Below, piece by piece: positions 50,977 to 60,134 of a DNA stretch of 64,000 nucleotides (position 1 is the first letter of the stretch; each line of letters opens with the position of its first letter). A model generated the notes under the pieces. That model had not been told where the DNA came from and ran no database searches. It saw nothing but the letters and a program-made list of their open reading frames with translations. The translations under genes were made by a program, and so were the position numbers. This stretch comes from Plesiocystis pacifica SIR-1 (GTDB taxonomy: Bacteria; Myxococcota_A; Polyangia; Nannocystales; Nannocystaceae): the NCBI RefSeq assembly GCF_000170895.1, contig NZ_ABCS01000032.1, positions 1-64,000 of the forward strand, written 5' to 3'.

Positions 50977-52903
50977 TGGGCTCTCCTCCGGGGCCGAACT
51001 TCTCCACGGTGACCTGGAGCTCGGGGGCGTGGCCGCCTTGGGGCGCGGGTTGGGGTTGGCCCTCGCTGGGCAGGATGAAGCCGTCGGGGTGCATGCCCGG
51101 CGGCGTCGCCAGGGTCCGCATCTGGCCCAGCGGCGCCCAGAAGAAGCGATCGAAGCCGACCATCTGCGCCGGCTCGTCGCCGATCAGCGACAGCCCGTAG
51201 CCCGCCATCGAGCCCAGGGGATCGGCGAGGCTCTCGCCCTGCATGCGCTCGGCCAAGGGCGCGGTCGGGCCGGCGCTGGGCAGGGCGGCGAGGGCCGCCG
51301 AAGATCGCCAGTCCCCGCGGACCGCGTCGCTCGTCGCCCAGTCTCGGCAGTTCGAGCCGAGGGCCATGGCCACCTCCTCGGCGGGGCCCTGCTCGGCGTG
51401 GATCCACAGCGCGGCTTGGGCCCGGCACAGCGCCTGCCGCCCCTCGACCACGGCGAGGGCGCGGGCGGGCAGGGAGTCGACGGCGCGCAGCAGCATGATC
51501 CGGCGCAGGTGGACGTGCACGCCCTCGGACCAGCGCCCGCGGATCAGCGCGAGCTCGGCCAGCTCCTCGCGCCACAGGGCCCGACGCTGGGGCTCGATCA
51601 CGGCCAGGTCGAGGAGCTCGAGGACGAGCTCGGCCTCGGTCATGGTCTCGGGCGCGAAGGCCAGGTAGGTCGCGCAGTCGAGGGTTGGGGCGCCGATGTC
51701 GAGGCCCTCGAGGCCGGTGTTCAGCTTGGCCAGGGCCGCTTCGCAGCGCGCCTGGGTCATGGGCGTGGGCAGGTCGCCGCCGAGCAGGGACTGGGCGAGG
51801 GCGATGGGGTCGGGGCTGTCCGGCGCGTCGCCTTCGCTTTCGCCCGTCTCGCCCCCATTCTCGGTTGGGGTCGGGGAGGGCGGCTTGGCCTCGGCGAGGA
51901 ACTGCTCGGCGATGCCGCGCCAGCGCGCGACGTGGACGGTCAGCTGCCGCGCCGAGCTGTCCGGGACCAAATCAATACGCTCGCTGACCGAGACCTTGCG
52001 GGCCAGGGCGCGCACGCCGAGGACCGGGGGCAGGCGCTCGATGGACTCGACGCCGCCGGGGACCAGCGGCGGCGGCTTGGCCGTCCAGGTGTGGTGCTCG
52101 CTCGCCTTGGGCAGGGCTGCCGAGAGCTCGCCGAGCCAGCCCGCGTGGGCGTCGATGGCCGCGGCGAGGGTGTCGAAGTTGGCCGCCAGCGGGTCCGCTT
52201 CGCCCTTGCTGCGCCGGACCCCCGCGGCCAGCAAGCGCGCGCGCCCGGCCAGCGCCACGGCCCTCGCCTGGGCGCCCTGGGCCATGGGCACGCTCGCCGC
52301 CTCGATCTGCTCGCGCGTGGTCGGCAGGGCCTTGGCGAGGGCCTCCGGGATGGCCTGGCAGTCTTCCGCGCAGTCGCCGGTGATCAGCCGATAGCGCAGC
52401 TCGTCGAGGACCTCGGCGACCTGGACCAGCGGCTCGATGGGATCGACGCGGGTCCACGGGTGGCGCTGGAGCTCGTCGGTGAGGCGCTGGAGGCCAAAGC
52501 GAAGCACCCGCAGGATCACCACCTCGGGCGCGTTGAGGTGCTTTTCGTCGATCTCCTGGATGTCGCGCAGCAGCGGCTCGAGCAGCTCGTGGACCTCGAG
52601 GCGTCGGGCCAGGGTCAGCGGCGGGATCGCGGGCGGTCCGTGGCCGGTCCGCCACGCGGCGACGGGGTCGGCCGCGACGAGGGCGGAGCGGCTGTCCTCG
52701 ACGACGCGCTCGAGGGCCTCGCGGTGGGCCTCGGTCCGCATGGCCTCGCGCTCCTCGGGGGTCTCGATCGCCGGGGCGTCCACGGGCGCCTCCTCCGGCG
52801 GATCCTGGCAGCCTCCCGCGCCGCCGAGGGCGGCGAGCAAGAGGGCGAGGCGGGGGAGGCGACCCGACGACGGGATTCGGCGCGTGGGCTCGGGCATGGG
52901 CAC
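50954..52903 (-). CDS. Large hypothetical lipoprotein paired with the pseudokinase
   Basis: The product has 649 residues from GTG 52903 (ATG 52897 is possible). Signal peptide LALLLAALGGAGGC has its lipobox near residue 31. The rest is mainly alpha-helical and Ala/Leu/Arg/Glu-rich, with Cys pairs in TGDCAEDCQ and an internal acidic spacer (GGETGESEGDAPDSPDP). I recognise no domain. A CATACT box lies 8 nt upstream, inside the 17-bp gap after glyA. Its tail overlaps the pseudokinase start, which suggests an envelope partner for that protein. Confidence 0.7.
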   Translation of the reverse strand: MPMPEPTRRIPSSGRLPRLALLLAALGGAGGCQDPPEEAPVDAPAIETPEEREAMRTEAHREALERVVEDSRSALVAADPVAAWRTGHGPPAIPPLTLARRLEVHELLEPLLRDIQEIDEKHLNAPEVVILRVLRFGLQRLTDELQRHPWTRVDPIEPLVQVAEVLDELRYRLITGDCAEDCQAIPEALAKALPTTREQIEAASVPMAQGAQARAVALAGRARLLAAGVRRSKGEADPLAANFDTLAAAIDAHAGWLGELSAALPKASEHHTWTAKPPPLVPGGVESIERLPPVLGVRALARKVSVSERIDLVPDSSARQLTVHVARWRGIAEQFLAEAKPPSPTPTENGGETGESEGDAPDSPDPIALAQSLLGGDLPTPMTQARCEAALAKLNTGLEGLDIGAPTLDCATYLAFAPETMTEAELVLELLDLAVIEPQRRALWREELAELALIRGRWSEGVHVHLRRIMLLRAVDSLPARALAVVEGRQALCRAQAALWIHAEQGPAEEVAMALGSNCRDWATSDAVRGDWRSSAALAALPSAGPTAPLAERMQGESLADPLGSMAGYGLSLIGDEPAQMVGFDRFFWAPLGQMRTLATPPGMHPDGFILPSEGQPQPAPQGGHAPELQVTVEKFGPGGEPIADPRAP

Positions 52904-52911
52904 GGAGCCCT

Positions 52912-52917
52912 AGTATG
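52912..52917 (-). promoter_or_regulatory. CATACT -10-like box, leaderless type (lipoprotein-pseudokinase pair)
   Basis: On the minus strand CATACT is 8 nt before GTG 52903, just after the glyA stop. Confidence 0.35.
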
Positions 52918-52920
52918 CGG

Positions 52921-54201
52921 TCACAGCCCCGGCGCGGGGAAGGCCGCGAGGAACTCGGCCACGCTGGCCCGGGAGCGCTGGGCAAATTCGTCGGACACGG
53001 CGCCCTCGTGGGCCGCGGCCTCGCGCACGCCCGCGTCGATGAACCCCGCGACGGCGTCCATGTGCTCGACCCCCATCCCCCGGGAGGTCAGCGAGGCCAG
53101 GCCGATGCGGATGCCCGAGGGGTCGAAGGGCTTGCGCTTGTCGAAGGGGATGGAGTTGCCGTTGAGCTCGATGCCGCAGGCGTTGAGGGCCTGGGCCGCG
53201 ACGCGCCCGGAGATGCCCCGGTTGGTCAGGTCGACGAGCAGCAGGTGGTTGTCCGTGCCGCCGGTGATCAGCTCGAAGCCGCGGCTGAGCAGGGCCTCGC
53301 CGAGGGCCTTGGCGTTGGTCACGACCTGCGCCGCGTAGGTCTTGAACTCGGGCTGGAGCGCCTCGTTGAAGGCCACGGCCTTGGCCGCGGTGGTGTGGTT
53401 GTGCGGTCCGCCCTGCAGCCCGGGGAACACGGCCTTGTCGATCTTCTTGGCGAATTCCTTGCGCGAGAGGATGAGCCCGCCCCGAGGCCCGCGCAGGGTC
53501 TTGTGTGTCGTGGTGGTCACGGCCGCGCAGTGCGGCACGGGGCTGGGGTGCACGCCGCCGGCGACGAGGCCCGAGATGTGCGCGATGTCGGCCACGAGGT
53601 GGGCCCCGACCTCCGCGGCGACCTCGGCGAAGGCGGCGAAGTCGAGCTCGCGGGGGTAGGCCGAGTGGCCGACCCAGATCAGCTTGGGCTGGTGCTCGCG
53701 GGCCATCTCGCGGACCTGATCCATGTCGATGCGATGGTCGGACTCGCGCACGCCGTACTGCACCGACTTGTAGTAGATGCCCGTCGCGCTGACCTTCCAG
53801 CCGTGGGTGAGGTGGCCGCCGGCAGGCAGCGACAGGCCCATGATGGTCCCCCCGGGCGGCACCAGGGCGAGCAGCACGGCGAGGTTCGCCGGCGAGCCGC
53901 TGTAGGGCTGCACGTTGGCGTGCTCGGCCCCAAACAGCTGCTTGGCGCGGTCGATGGCCAGGCGCTCGAGGGGATCGACGAAGTCCATGCCCTCGTAGTA
54001 GCGGCGCCCGGGGTAGCCCTCGGCGTACTTGTTGGTCAGGGAAGACGCGCTCGCTTCGAGCACCGCCTTGGACGCGTAGTTCTCACTCGCGATCAACCGG
54101 ATGCTGTCACGCTGTCGGCGATCTTCGGCGAGCAAGAGCTCGTGCACGGCGGGATCGGAGACGGCGAGGGAGGGATCGCGCTCACGCTGGGCGTCGGACA
54201 T
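52921..54201 (-). CDS. glyA: Serine hydroxymethyltransferase
   Basis: The 426-residue PLP enzyme converts serine and tetrahydrofolate to glycine and methylene-THF. It has RLIASENYASKAV near residue 35, GSPANLAV near 103, the PLP-binding THKTLRGPRGG with Lys near 235, and the C-terminal GLASLTSRGMG. Its length is normal for bacterial GlyA (~415-430). The glyA promoter is leaderless-type. The downstream lipoprotein has a separate box, so glyA may be transcribed alone. Confidence 0.97.
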   Translation of the reverse strand: MSDAQRERDPSLAVSDPAVHELLLAEDRRQRDSIRLIASENYASKAVLEASASSLTNKYAEGYPGRRYYEGMDFVDPLERLAIDRAKQLFGAEHANVQPYSGSPANLAVLLALVPPGGTIMGLSLPAGGHLTHGWKVSATGIYYKSVQYGVRESDHRIDMDQVREMAREHQPKLIWVGHSAYPRELDFAAFAEVAAEVGAHLVADIAHISGLVAGGVHPSPVPHCAAVTTTTHKTLRGPRGGLILSRKEFAKKIDKAVFPGLQGGPHNHTTAAKAVAFNEALQPEFKTYAAQVVTNAKALGEALLSRGFELITGGTDNHLLLVDLTNRGISGRVAAQALNACGIELNGNSIPFDKRKPFDPSGIRIGLASLTSRGMGVEHMDAVAGFIDAGVREAAAHEGAVSDEFAQRSRASVAEFLAAFPAPGL

Positions 54202-54207
54202 GGACGC

Positions 54208-54236
54208 TTAATCGACGTAGATTCCCCGGATGTAAA
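54208..54236 (-). promoter_or_regulatory. Promoter of glyA
   Basis: On the minus strand TTTACA (54236-54231) and GATTAA (54213-54208) are 17 bp apart. The -10 ends 6 nt before the ATG. The rest of the 245-bp divergent gap (54202-54446) shows no gene. Confidence 0.5.
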
Positions 54237-54432
54237 GGCCTACTGCCGAGTCGATTGCGTCGTTTATCGGGGTGAAGCTGGTTCCCTGCGCAGGTCGTCA
54301 CACGCGCCGGAGTGCCGATCTCCAGGTCTCCGCACTATGCGCAGGAGTCCGCCCTCGGCCGGAGTGCCCCCGAGCACAGACATGTATGGTGAGGGCCATC
54401 GCTGTGGGAGAGAAAAGCGCTCGCCAACCTGA

Positions 54433-54438
54433 TATCCT
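54433..54438 (+). promoter_or_regulatory. TATCCT -10-like box, leaderless type (FHA-GGDEF)
   Basis: TATCCT lies 8 nt before ATG 54447. GGTGGGG between them could also serve as a weak ribosome-binding site. Confidence 0.35.
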
Positions 54439-54446
54439 GGTGGGGC

Positions 54447-55361
<915 letters not shown>

Positions 55362-55395
55362 GGCGCGCAAAACAGCTGGGGCCGCCGCCTTTCCC

Positions 55396-55425
55396 TTGAC
55401 GGTGCGCGCGGGCGCGAACTAGTTC
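55396..55425 (+). promoter_or_regulatory. Promoter of the LVIVD lipoprotein operon
   Basis: TTGACG (55396-55401), 18-bp spacer, TAGTTC (55420-55425), which is 6 nt before GTG 55432. The -35 is near consensus. Confidence 0.6.
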
Positions 55426-55431
55426 CCGGGT

Positions 55432-57120
55432 GTGAAGACGCGTGGACCCGGGAAGCTGCCCCTCAAAGCGCTGGCTCTGAGTACCTTTGTCGTCGCCTGC
55501 GCCGACGACTCGAGCCCGAGCACGGACGACGAGGTCGGCGCGACGGAGTCCACTTCGGGGTCGGACACGAGCGGCTCGACGGAGGGGGAGTCCTCTTCGG
55601 AGTCCGAGTCGAGCTCCGAGGCGGATACGAGCGAGGCCGAGACCGACGAGACGGAGACGGACACGGAGACCGGTGAGCCGCCCAACCCCTACCCGGACCC
55701 GGGCGCCTGGGGCGGGACCCTCGGCCCGGGCGGACCCGCGGCCAGCTTCACCGAGGATCAGCTCTACCAAAACTGCGCGTATTACGACGGCGGGGAAGGG
55801 GACATCACCGACCACCACAACCTCGTGGTGATGTTCGACGGCTTCCTCGTCATGCCCTGGGCGCCCGAGTGGGGCAGCGGCGGGATCACGATGTTCGACA
55901 TCGAAGACCCCTGCGCGCCGACGGTGGTCGGCTACGGGACCTCGGAGAAGATGCGCGAGACCCACGCCATGGGCTTCGCCGAGGTCGACGGCAGCTGGTA
56001 CGCGGTGGTCGACGGCATCGAGAGCCTGTTCTTGAGCCTCGAGGGCGGCCTGCAGACCTGGCGGGTGGACGACGCCCAGCCCGAGCCCCTCGAGATGCTC
56101 AACCTCCCGGGCTTCGTCTACCCCGACGCCTACGCCCGCGTGACCCTGAGCGTGTTCTACCAGGCGCCCTACATCTACGCCGCGGGCGCAGACAACGGCC
56201 TGTACATCGTCGACGCCAGCGACCCGGCCAACCCGGTGTTCGTCGAGCAGGTCAACTTCCAGCCCACGCACCGCGCGGGCCAGGTCCAGGTCATCGGCAA
56301 CCTGCTGATCCTCACCGCCGCCGAGGGCCCGCGGACCGTGCTCCTCGACGTGTCCATCCCCGACAGCCCCCAGCCCATCGCCGGCGGAGACTTCCAGATC
56401 ACCGACTCCATGGACCAGCCGCGGGAGTCCTACTTCTCGAACTTCTCCGGGGGCTACGCCCTCTACGCCATCAAGGACGGCGGCGGCGGGTTGATCGTCT
56501 ACGACATCCACGACCCCAACAACCCGAGCTTCGCGGGGGAGTACCCCTCGGGGGGCAACGGCGGCTACGTGTTCGCCAAGGAGGAGACGGTGGTCGTCGG
56601 CGAGTCGAGCATCGCCCGGCTCTACGACTGGACCGACATGGACGACATCGAGCTCGTCGCCGAGCTCGACCTCGAGGGCGACCTCGACACGGCCACGCCG
56701 ATCGGCAACATGATCTTCCTCAGCGTCGACGACGAGGCCAACCCCAACGAGGGCACGGCGGCGGCGCCCTACCAGCTCGAGCCGGACTCGACGCCGCCGG
56801 TCGTCAACTTCGTGTGGCCGCCGGACGGGGCCGAGGGCATCGCCCAGACCAGCCGCTTTGGGGTGAGCTTCACGGAGATGGTCGAGCCCAAGAGCGCCTT
56901 CGAGGGCTCCGTGCGCCTGTACGAGACGGGCACGGAGCCTGCGCTCACGCGGGTCGACGGATGGATCTCGACGCAGGAGAACGTCGTGAATTTCGCCCCC
57001 AAGCAGGCCCTGAAGGCCGGTACGCAGTACACCTTCGAGATCCCGGCGGGCGGCGTCGTCGACTACACCGGCAACCCCACCGCCGAGGGCTTCACGGCGA
57101 GCTTCACCACGGGGGGCTGA
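55432..57120 (+). CDS. LVIVD-repeat lipoprotein with C-terminal Ig-like domain
   Basis: The product has 562 residues from GTG. Signal peptide and lipobox VVAC lie near residue 23, followed by a ~60-residue Ser/Glu/Thr/Asp linker. Residues ~120-440 contain LVIVD-type propeller units (GGITMFDIEDPCAPTVVGYG, NGLYIVDASDPANPVFVEQV, GGLIVYDIHDPNNPSFAGEY). The last ~110 residues (PPVVNFVWPPDGAEGIAQ...TFEIPAGGVVDYTGN) match a bacterial Ig-like/SbsA domain. It is exported and lipid-anchored. It lies 1 bp before the cytochrome lipoprotein gene, so they are co-transcribed. Confidence 0.85.
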   Translation: MKTRGPGKLPLKALALSTFVVACADDSSPSTDDEVGATESTSGSDTSGSTEGESSSESESSSEADTSEAETDETETDTETGEPPNPYPDPGAWGGTLGPGGPAASFTEDQLYQNCAYYDGGEGDITDHHNLVVMFDGFLVMPWAPEWGSGGITMFDIEDPCAPTVVGYGTSEKMRETHAMGFAEVDGSWYAVVDGIESLFLSLEGGLQTWRVDDAQPEPLEMLNLPGFVYPDAYARVTLSVFYQAPYIYAAGADNGLYIVDASDPANPVFVEQVNFQPTHRAGQVQVIGNLLILTAAEGPRTVLLDVSIPDSPQPIAGGDFQITDSMDQPRESYFSNFSGGYALYAIKDGGGGLIVYDIHDPNNPSFAGEYPSGGNGGYVFAKEETVVVGESSIARLYDWTDMDDIELVAELDLEGDLDTATPIGNMIFLSVDDEANPNEGTAAAPYQLEPDSTPPVVNFVWPPDGAEGIAQTSRFGVSFTEMVEPKSAFEGSVRLYETGTEPALTRVDGWISTQENVVNFAPKQALKAGTQYTFEIPAGGVVDYTGNPTAEGFTASFTTGG

Positions 57121-57121
57121 G

Positions 57122-59503
57122 ATGGCGCGGCGCGGGTGGATGATCTGGAGCTTCGCGCTCGTGCTCGCGGGCTGCCCGGCACGGGGCGGCGGCGAGGTCG
57201 GGGCGGACGAGGTCGGGTCCGAGTCGGGCTCCGAGGACGGCACGACGACGGATACGGAGACAGATACGGGGCCCGGCACGACCGAGACCGAGACGGGCAC
57301 CGAGACCGACGCGGGCGCGGAGACCGAGGGCGAGGCGCTGGTCGCCAACGCGGGCCCGGACCGCTACGCCTTCGTCGACGACACCGTCGAGCTCGACGCC
57401 TCGGCCTCGACGGGGGCGGCCCTCTACCACTGGGACTTCGGCGACGGCACGGCCGCGCCCGAGCCCAGCGACTCGCCCGTGGCCAGCCACAGCTACGCCG
57501 AGCCCGGGCGCTACTACCCCGTGCTCACGGTCTACGACGGCGAGGGCAGCTCCCTCGCCGACAGCTTCGCGCTGACCATCACCCACGTTCCGAGCCACGC
57601 CCCGCGGGTCGCGGGCAGCGTCGCCGCCGAGCCGAGCCTCGACGCGGTCGCGGTGGTCGAGGCCGACGCGAGCGCGCTGACCCTCGTGACTCGGGCAGTG
57701 GCGGAGGACGAGGACGCCTTCGAGCTCATCGCCCGCCACCCGACCTGCGCCGGCCCGCGCAGCCTGGGTCTGCACGCGGCGGGGGAGGGGGGCGCGGAGG
57801 CGGCCGGCGGCTGGATCGCCTGCCCCGAGGTCGACCAGATTCAGCCCTTCGACTGGGACGCGGGCCCGGGGGCTGCGCGGACCTTGCCCTGGGGCTCCCG
57901 GCCGAGCGCGGCGCTGCGCGTGGGCTCTCGGGTGTTCGCGGCGTTGGCCGGCAAGGGCCAGCTGGCGGTGCTCGAGGACGGCAGCGACAGCTTTGTATTC
58001 CACGACGGCTTCCCCGACGCCCGCGGCCTGGCGCTGTGGCCCGACGGCCGCGTGGCCGTGACCCGCTGGCGCTCCGATCCGGACGCGGGCGCCGGCGTCG
58101 GCGAGCTGCGCCTGTTCGACCCCGAGTCCGCCGCCGTCGAGCTCGTGACCCTCGCCTACGACCCGCAGCCGGCCTCGGACACGGAGATCGGCGGCGTCCC
58201 GACCTACCTCGACCAGCTCCTGGTCTCGCCCATCGGCGACGCCGCGGCCGTGCCCAGCTTGCAGGCCAACGTGCTCCACGGCGAGTACATCAACGGCGAG
58301 ACCCTGACCTTCGAGACGACCGTGCGCGCGGTGGTGTCCTTTTTGGTCCTCGGCGAGGCCGACGGCATGGGCCAGGTCCCCGGCGCGGAGAATTTCGACC
58401 TGCGCAAGCAGTTCGACAACCGCGGCTTCGCGGCGGCGGGGGTGTACTCGAGCCGCGGGGACTACCTGTTCGCGGCCATGCGCGGCAGCCGGGCCATCGA
58501 GCGCTACGACACGCTCACGGGCAGCGGCGCGGGCACGATCCTCAACGCCGGCTACGCGCCCTCGGGCCTGGCCCTGTCTCCCGACGATCGCCACCTCTAC
58601 GTGCACGTCGGCCTCGAGCGCGAGCTGCGGGTGTTCGACGTGACCAGCTTCGACGCCCTGCCCATGGCGATCGCCGCCGTGGCCACCGTGGACGCCGAGC
58701 CCCTCGCGGCGCAGGTGCTCCGGGGCAAGCAGCTGTTCAACGACAGCTTCGATCCGCGCCTGGCCAAGCACGGCTACATCGCCTGCGCCCACTGCCACCT
58801 CGACGGCGAGTCCGACCGCCAGACCTGGGACTTCACGGACCGCGGCGAGGGCCTGCGCAACACCATCTCGCTCCTCGGTCGGGGCGGCACGGCCCACGGC
58901 CCCGTGCACTGGAGCGCCAACTTCGACGAGATCCAGGACTTCGAGCACGACATCCGCGGGCCCTTCGGCGGCCTCGGCCTGCTCAGCGAGGAGGACTGGG
59001 GCGCGGGCACGGTGGCGACGAGCCTCGGCGATCCCAAGGCGGGCCTGTCCGAGGACCTCGACGCCCTCGCGGCCTACGTCGAGAGCCTCGACAGCTACCC
59101 GCGCTCTCCGGCGCGCACGGCCGAGGGGGAGCTGAGCGCGCAGGCCCAGGCGGGTGCGGTGCTGTTCGCCTCGGCGGAGCTTGGCTGCGTCGACTGCCAC
59201 TTAGGCCCCGCGCTCACGGACAGCGCGTGGATCGGCCCGATGACGCCGCTGCTCCACGACGTCGGGACCATCACCGAGGCCTCGGGGCAGCGCCTGGGCG
59301 AGCCGCTGACCGGCCTGGACACCCCGACGCTGCGCGGGCTGTGGAACGATCCGCCCTTTTTGCACGACGGATCCGCCATCGACCTGAGCGCGGTCCTCGG
59401 CGCGGCCAACCCCGACGATCTTCATGGTACGACGAGCTCGCTGAGCCCGGCCGAGCTCGACGCTCTGGTCGCCTACCTGCTCAGCCTCGAAGGCCCGCCA
59501 TGA
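57122..59503 (+). CDS. PKD-domain, beta-propeller, di-heme cytochrome c lipoprotein
   Basis: The product has 793 residues. Signal peptide with lipobox LAGC near residue 17 and a Thr/Glu/Asp linker come first. Then a PKD domain (~75-150: NAGPDRYAFVDDTVELDASAS in part, YHWDFGDGT, AEPGRYYPVLTVYD), a beta-propeller region (~155-520), and a C-terminal domain with two heme sites CAHCH near 555 and CVDCH near 690. GLWNDPPFLHDGSA is typical of the MauG/cytochrome-c-peroxidase C-terminus. It is probably an envelope redox enzyme. Its substrate is unknown. Confidence 0.88.
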   Translation: MARRGWMIWSFALVLAGCPARGGGEVGADEVGSESGSEDGTTTDTETDTGPGTTETETGTETDAGAETEGEALVANAGPDRYAFVDDTVELDASASTGAALYHWDFGDGTAAPEPSDSPVASHSYAEPGRYYPVLTVYDGEGSSLADSFALTITHVPSHAPRVAGSVAAEPSLDAVAVVEADASALTLVTRAVAEDEDAFELIARHPTCAGPRSLGLHAAGEGGAEAAGGWIACPEVDQIQPFDWDAGPGAARTLPWGSRPSAALRVGSRVFAALAGKGQLAVLEDGSDSFVFHDGFPDARGLALWPDGRVAVTRWRSDPDAGAGVGELRLFDPESAAVELVTLAYDPQPASDTEIGGVPTYLDQLLVSPIGDAAAVPSLQANVLHGEYINGETLTFETTVRAVVSFLVLGEADGMGQVPGAENFDLRKQFDNRGFAAAGVYSSRGDYLFAAMRGSRAIERYDTLTGSGAGTILNAGYAPSGLALSPDDRHLYVHVGLERELRVFDVTSFDALPMAIAAVATVDAEPLAAQVLRGKQLFNDSFDPRLAKHGYIACAHCHLDGESDRQTWDFTDRGEGLRNTISLLGRGGTAHGPVHWSANFDEIQDFEHDIRGPFGGLGLLSEEDWGAGTVATSLGDPKAGLSEDLDALAAYVESLDSYPRSPARTAEGELSAQAQAGAVLFASAELGCVDCHLGPALTDSAWIGPMTPLLHDVGTITEASGQRLGEPLTGLDTPTLRGLWNDPPFLHDGSAIDLSAVLGAANPDDLHGTTSSLSPAELDALVAYLLSLEGPP

Positions 59504-60102
59504 CCCGCGCAACCGACGAACTGGCCAGCGACTCGAAGCCGACCCTGGGCTTTTTGATCAAGTGGATCGGCATCTTCATCGGCTTGGCGATCGTCGCCCT
59601 GGTCGGCGTGGGCCTGGTGCTCCCGCGGCAGTGGGAGGTCGAGGTCGAGCGCACCATCGAGGCCAGCCCCGAGGCCGTGCACGCCCTCGTGTCCGACGTC
59701 GAGCAGTGGGACCGGTGGATGTTCGACCCCGCGGCGGAGGCCGCCGGGATGAGGGTCGAGGCCTCGGGCCAGGGCGTCGGCGCGACGGTGAGCTGGTCCG
59801 GGGGCGGGTCGACCGGCGAGATGCACCTGGTCGAGTCGACGCTCGAGTCGGGGATCCGCTGGGACGGGAAGATCGAGACCGACGAGGTCAACAACCACGG
59901 CTCGATCACCTACGCCGTCGCGGACGGGCAAGTGACCGTGACCCTGCGCGACACCGGCGAGCTCCCGCCGGTGCTCGGGGGCTTCTTCGTCCCGGTGATG
60001 AACTCGGGCCTGCGCCAGCACTTCGAGGGGGCCCTCGGGCGCCTCGAGGCTACTGCTGAGGGTGAAGTCGAGGGTGACGCAGCTCCAGCGGCTCCCGAGT
60101 GA
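59500..60102 (+). CDS. Membrane-anchored SRPBCC (START-like) domain protein
   Basis: The product has 200 residues. An N-terminal membrane span (LIKWIGIFIGLAIVALVGVG) near residues 18-40 is followed by a polyketide-cyclase/SRPBCC domain: VERTIEASPEAVHALVSDVE, WDRWMF, then alternating strands with the final helix NSGLRQHFEGALGRLEATAE. Such domains bind hydrophobic ligands in a deep cavity. Its start overlaps the cytochrome gene stop (ATGA). An acidic tail (EGEVEGDAAPAAPE) closes the protein. Confidence 0.85.
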   Translation: MTRATDELASDSKPTLGFLIKWIGIFIGLAIVALVGVGLVLPRQWEVEVERTIEASPEAVHALVSDVEQWDRWMFDPAAEAAGMRVEASGQGVGATVSWSGGGSTGEMHLVESTLESGIRWDGKIETDEVNNHGSITYAVADGQVTVTLRDTGELPPVLGGFFVPVMNSGLRQHFEGALGRLEATAEGEVEGDAAPAAPE

Positions 60103-60121
60103 GCCCGCCCGGATTTGGCTG

Positions 60122-60127
60122 TAGACT
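60122..60127 (+). promoter_or_regulatory. TAGACT -10-like box, leaderless type (trpE)
   Basis: TAGACT lies 7 nt before GTG 60135. Only 32 bp separate trpE from the previous stop, so no room exists for a trp leader peptide or attenuator. Confidence 0.45.
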
Positions 60128-60134
60128 CCCGGCC

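Noticed and set aside
57136..60102. A 988-codon plus-strand frame overlapping the cytochrome lipoprotein
   Set aside because: Most of it is Arg-rich shadow; only its last ~200 codons, from ATG 59500, are a real gene.
60099..60134. A trp leader peptide or attenuator before trpE
   Set aside because: Only 32 bp separate the genes, with no Trp codon run and no hairpin plus T stretch.
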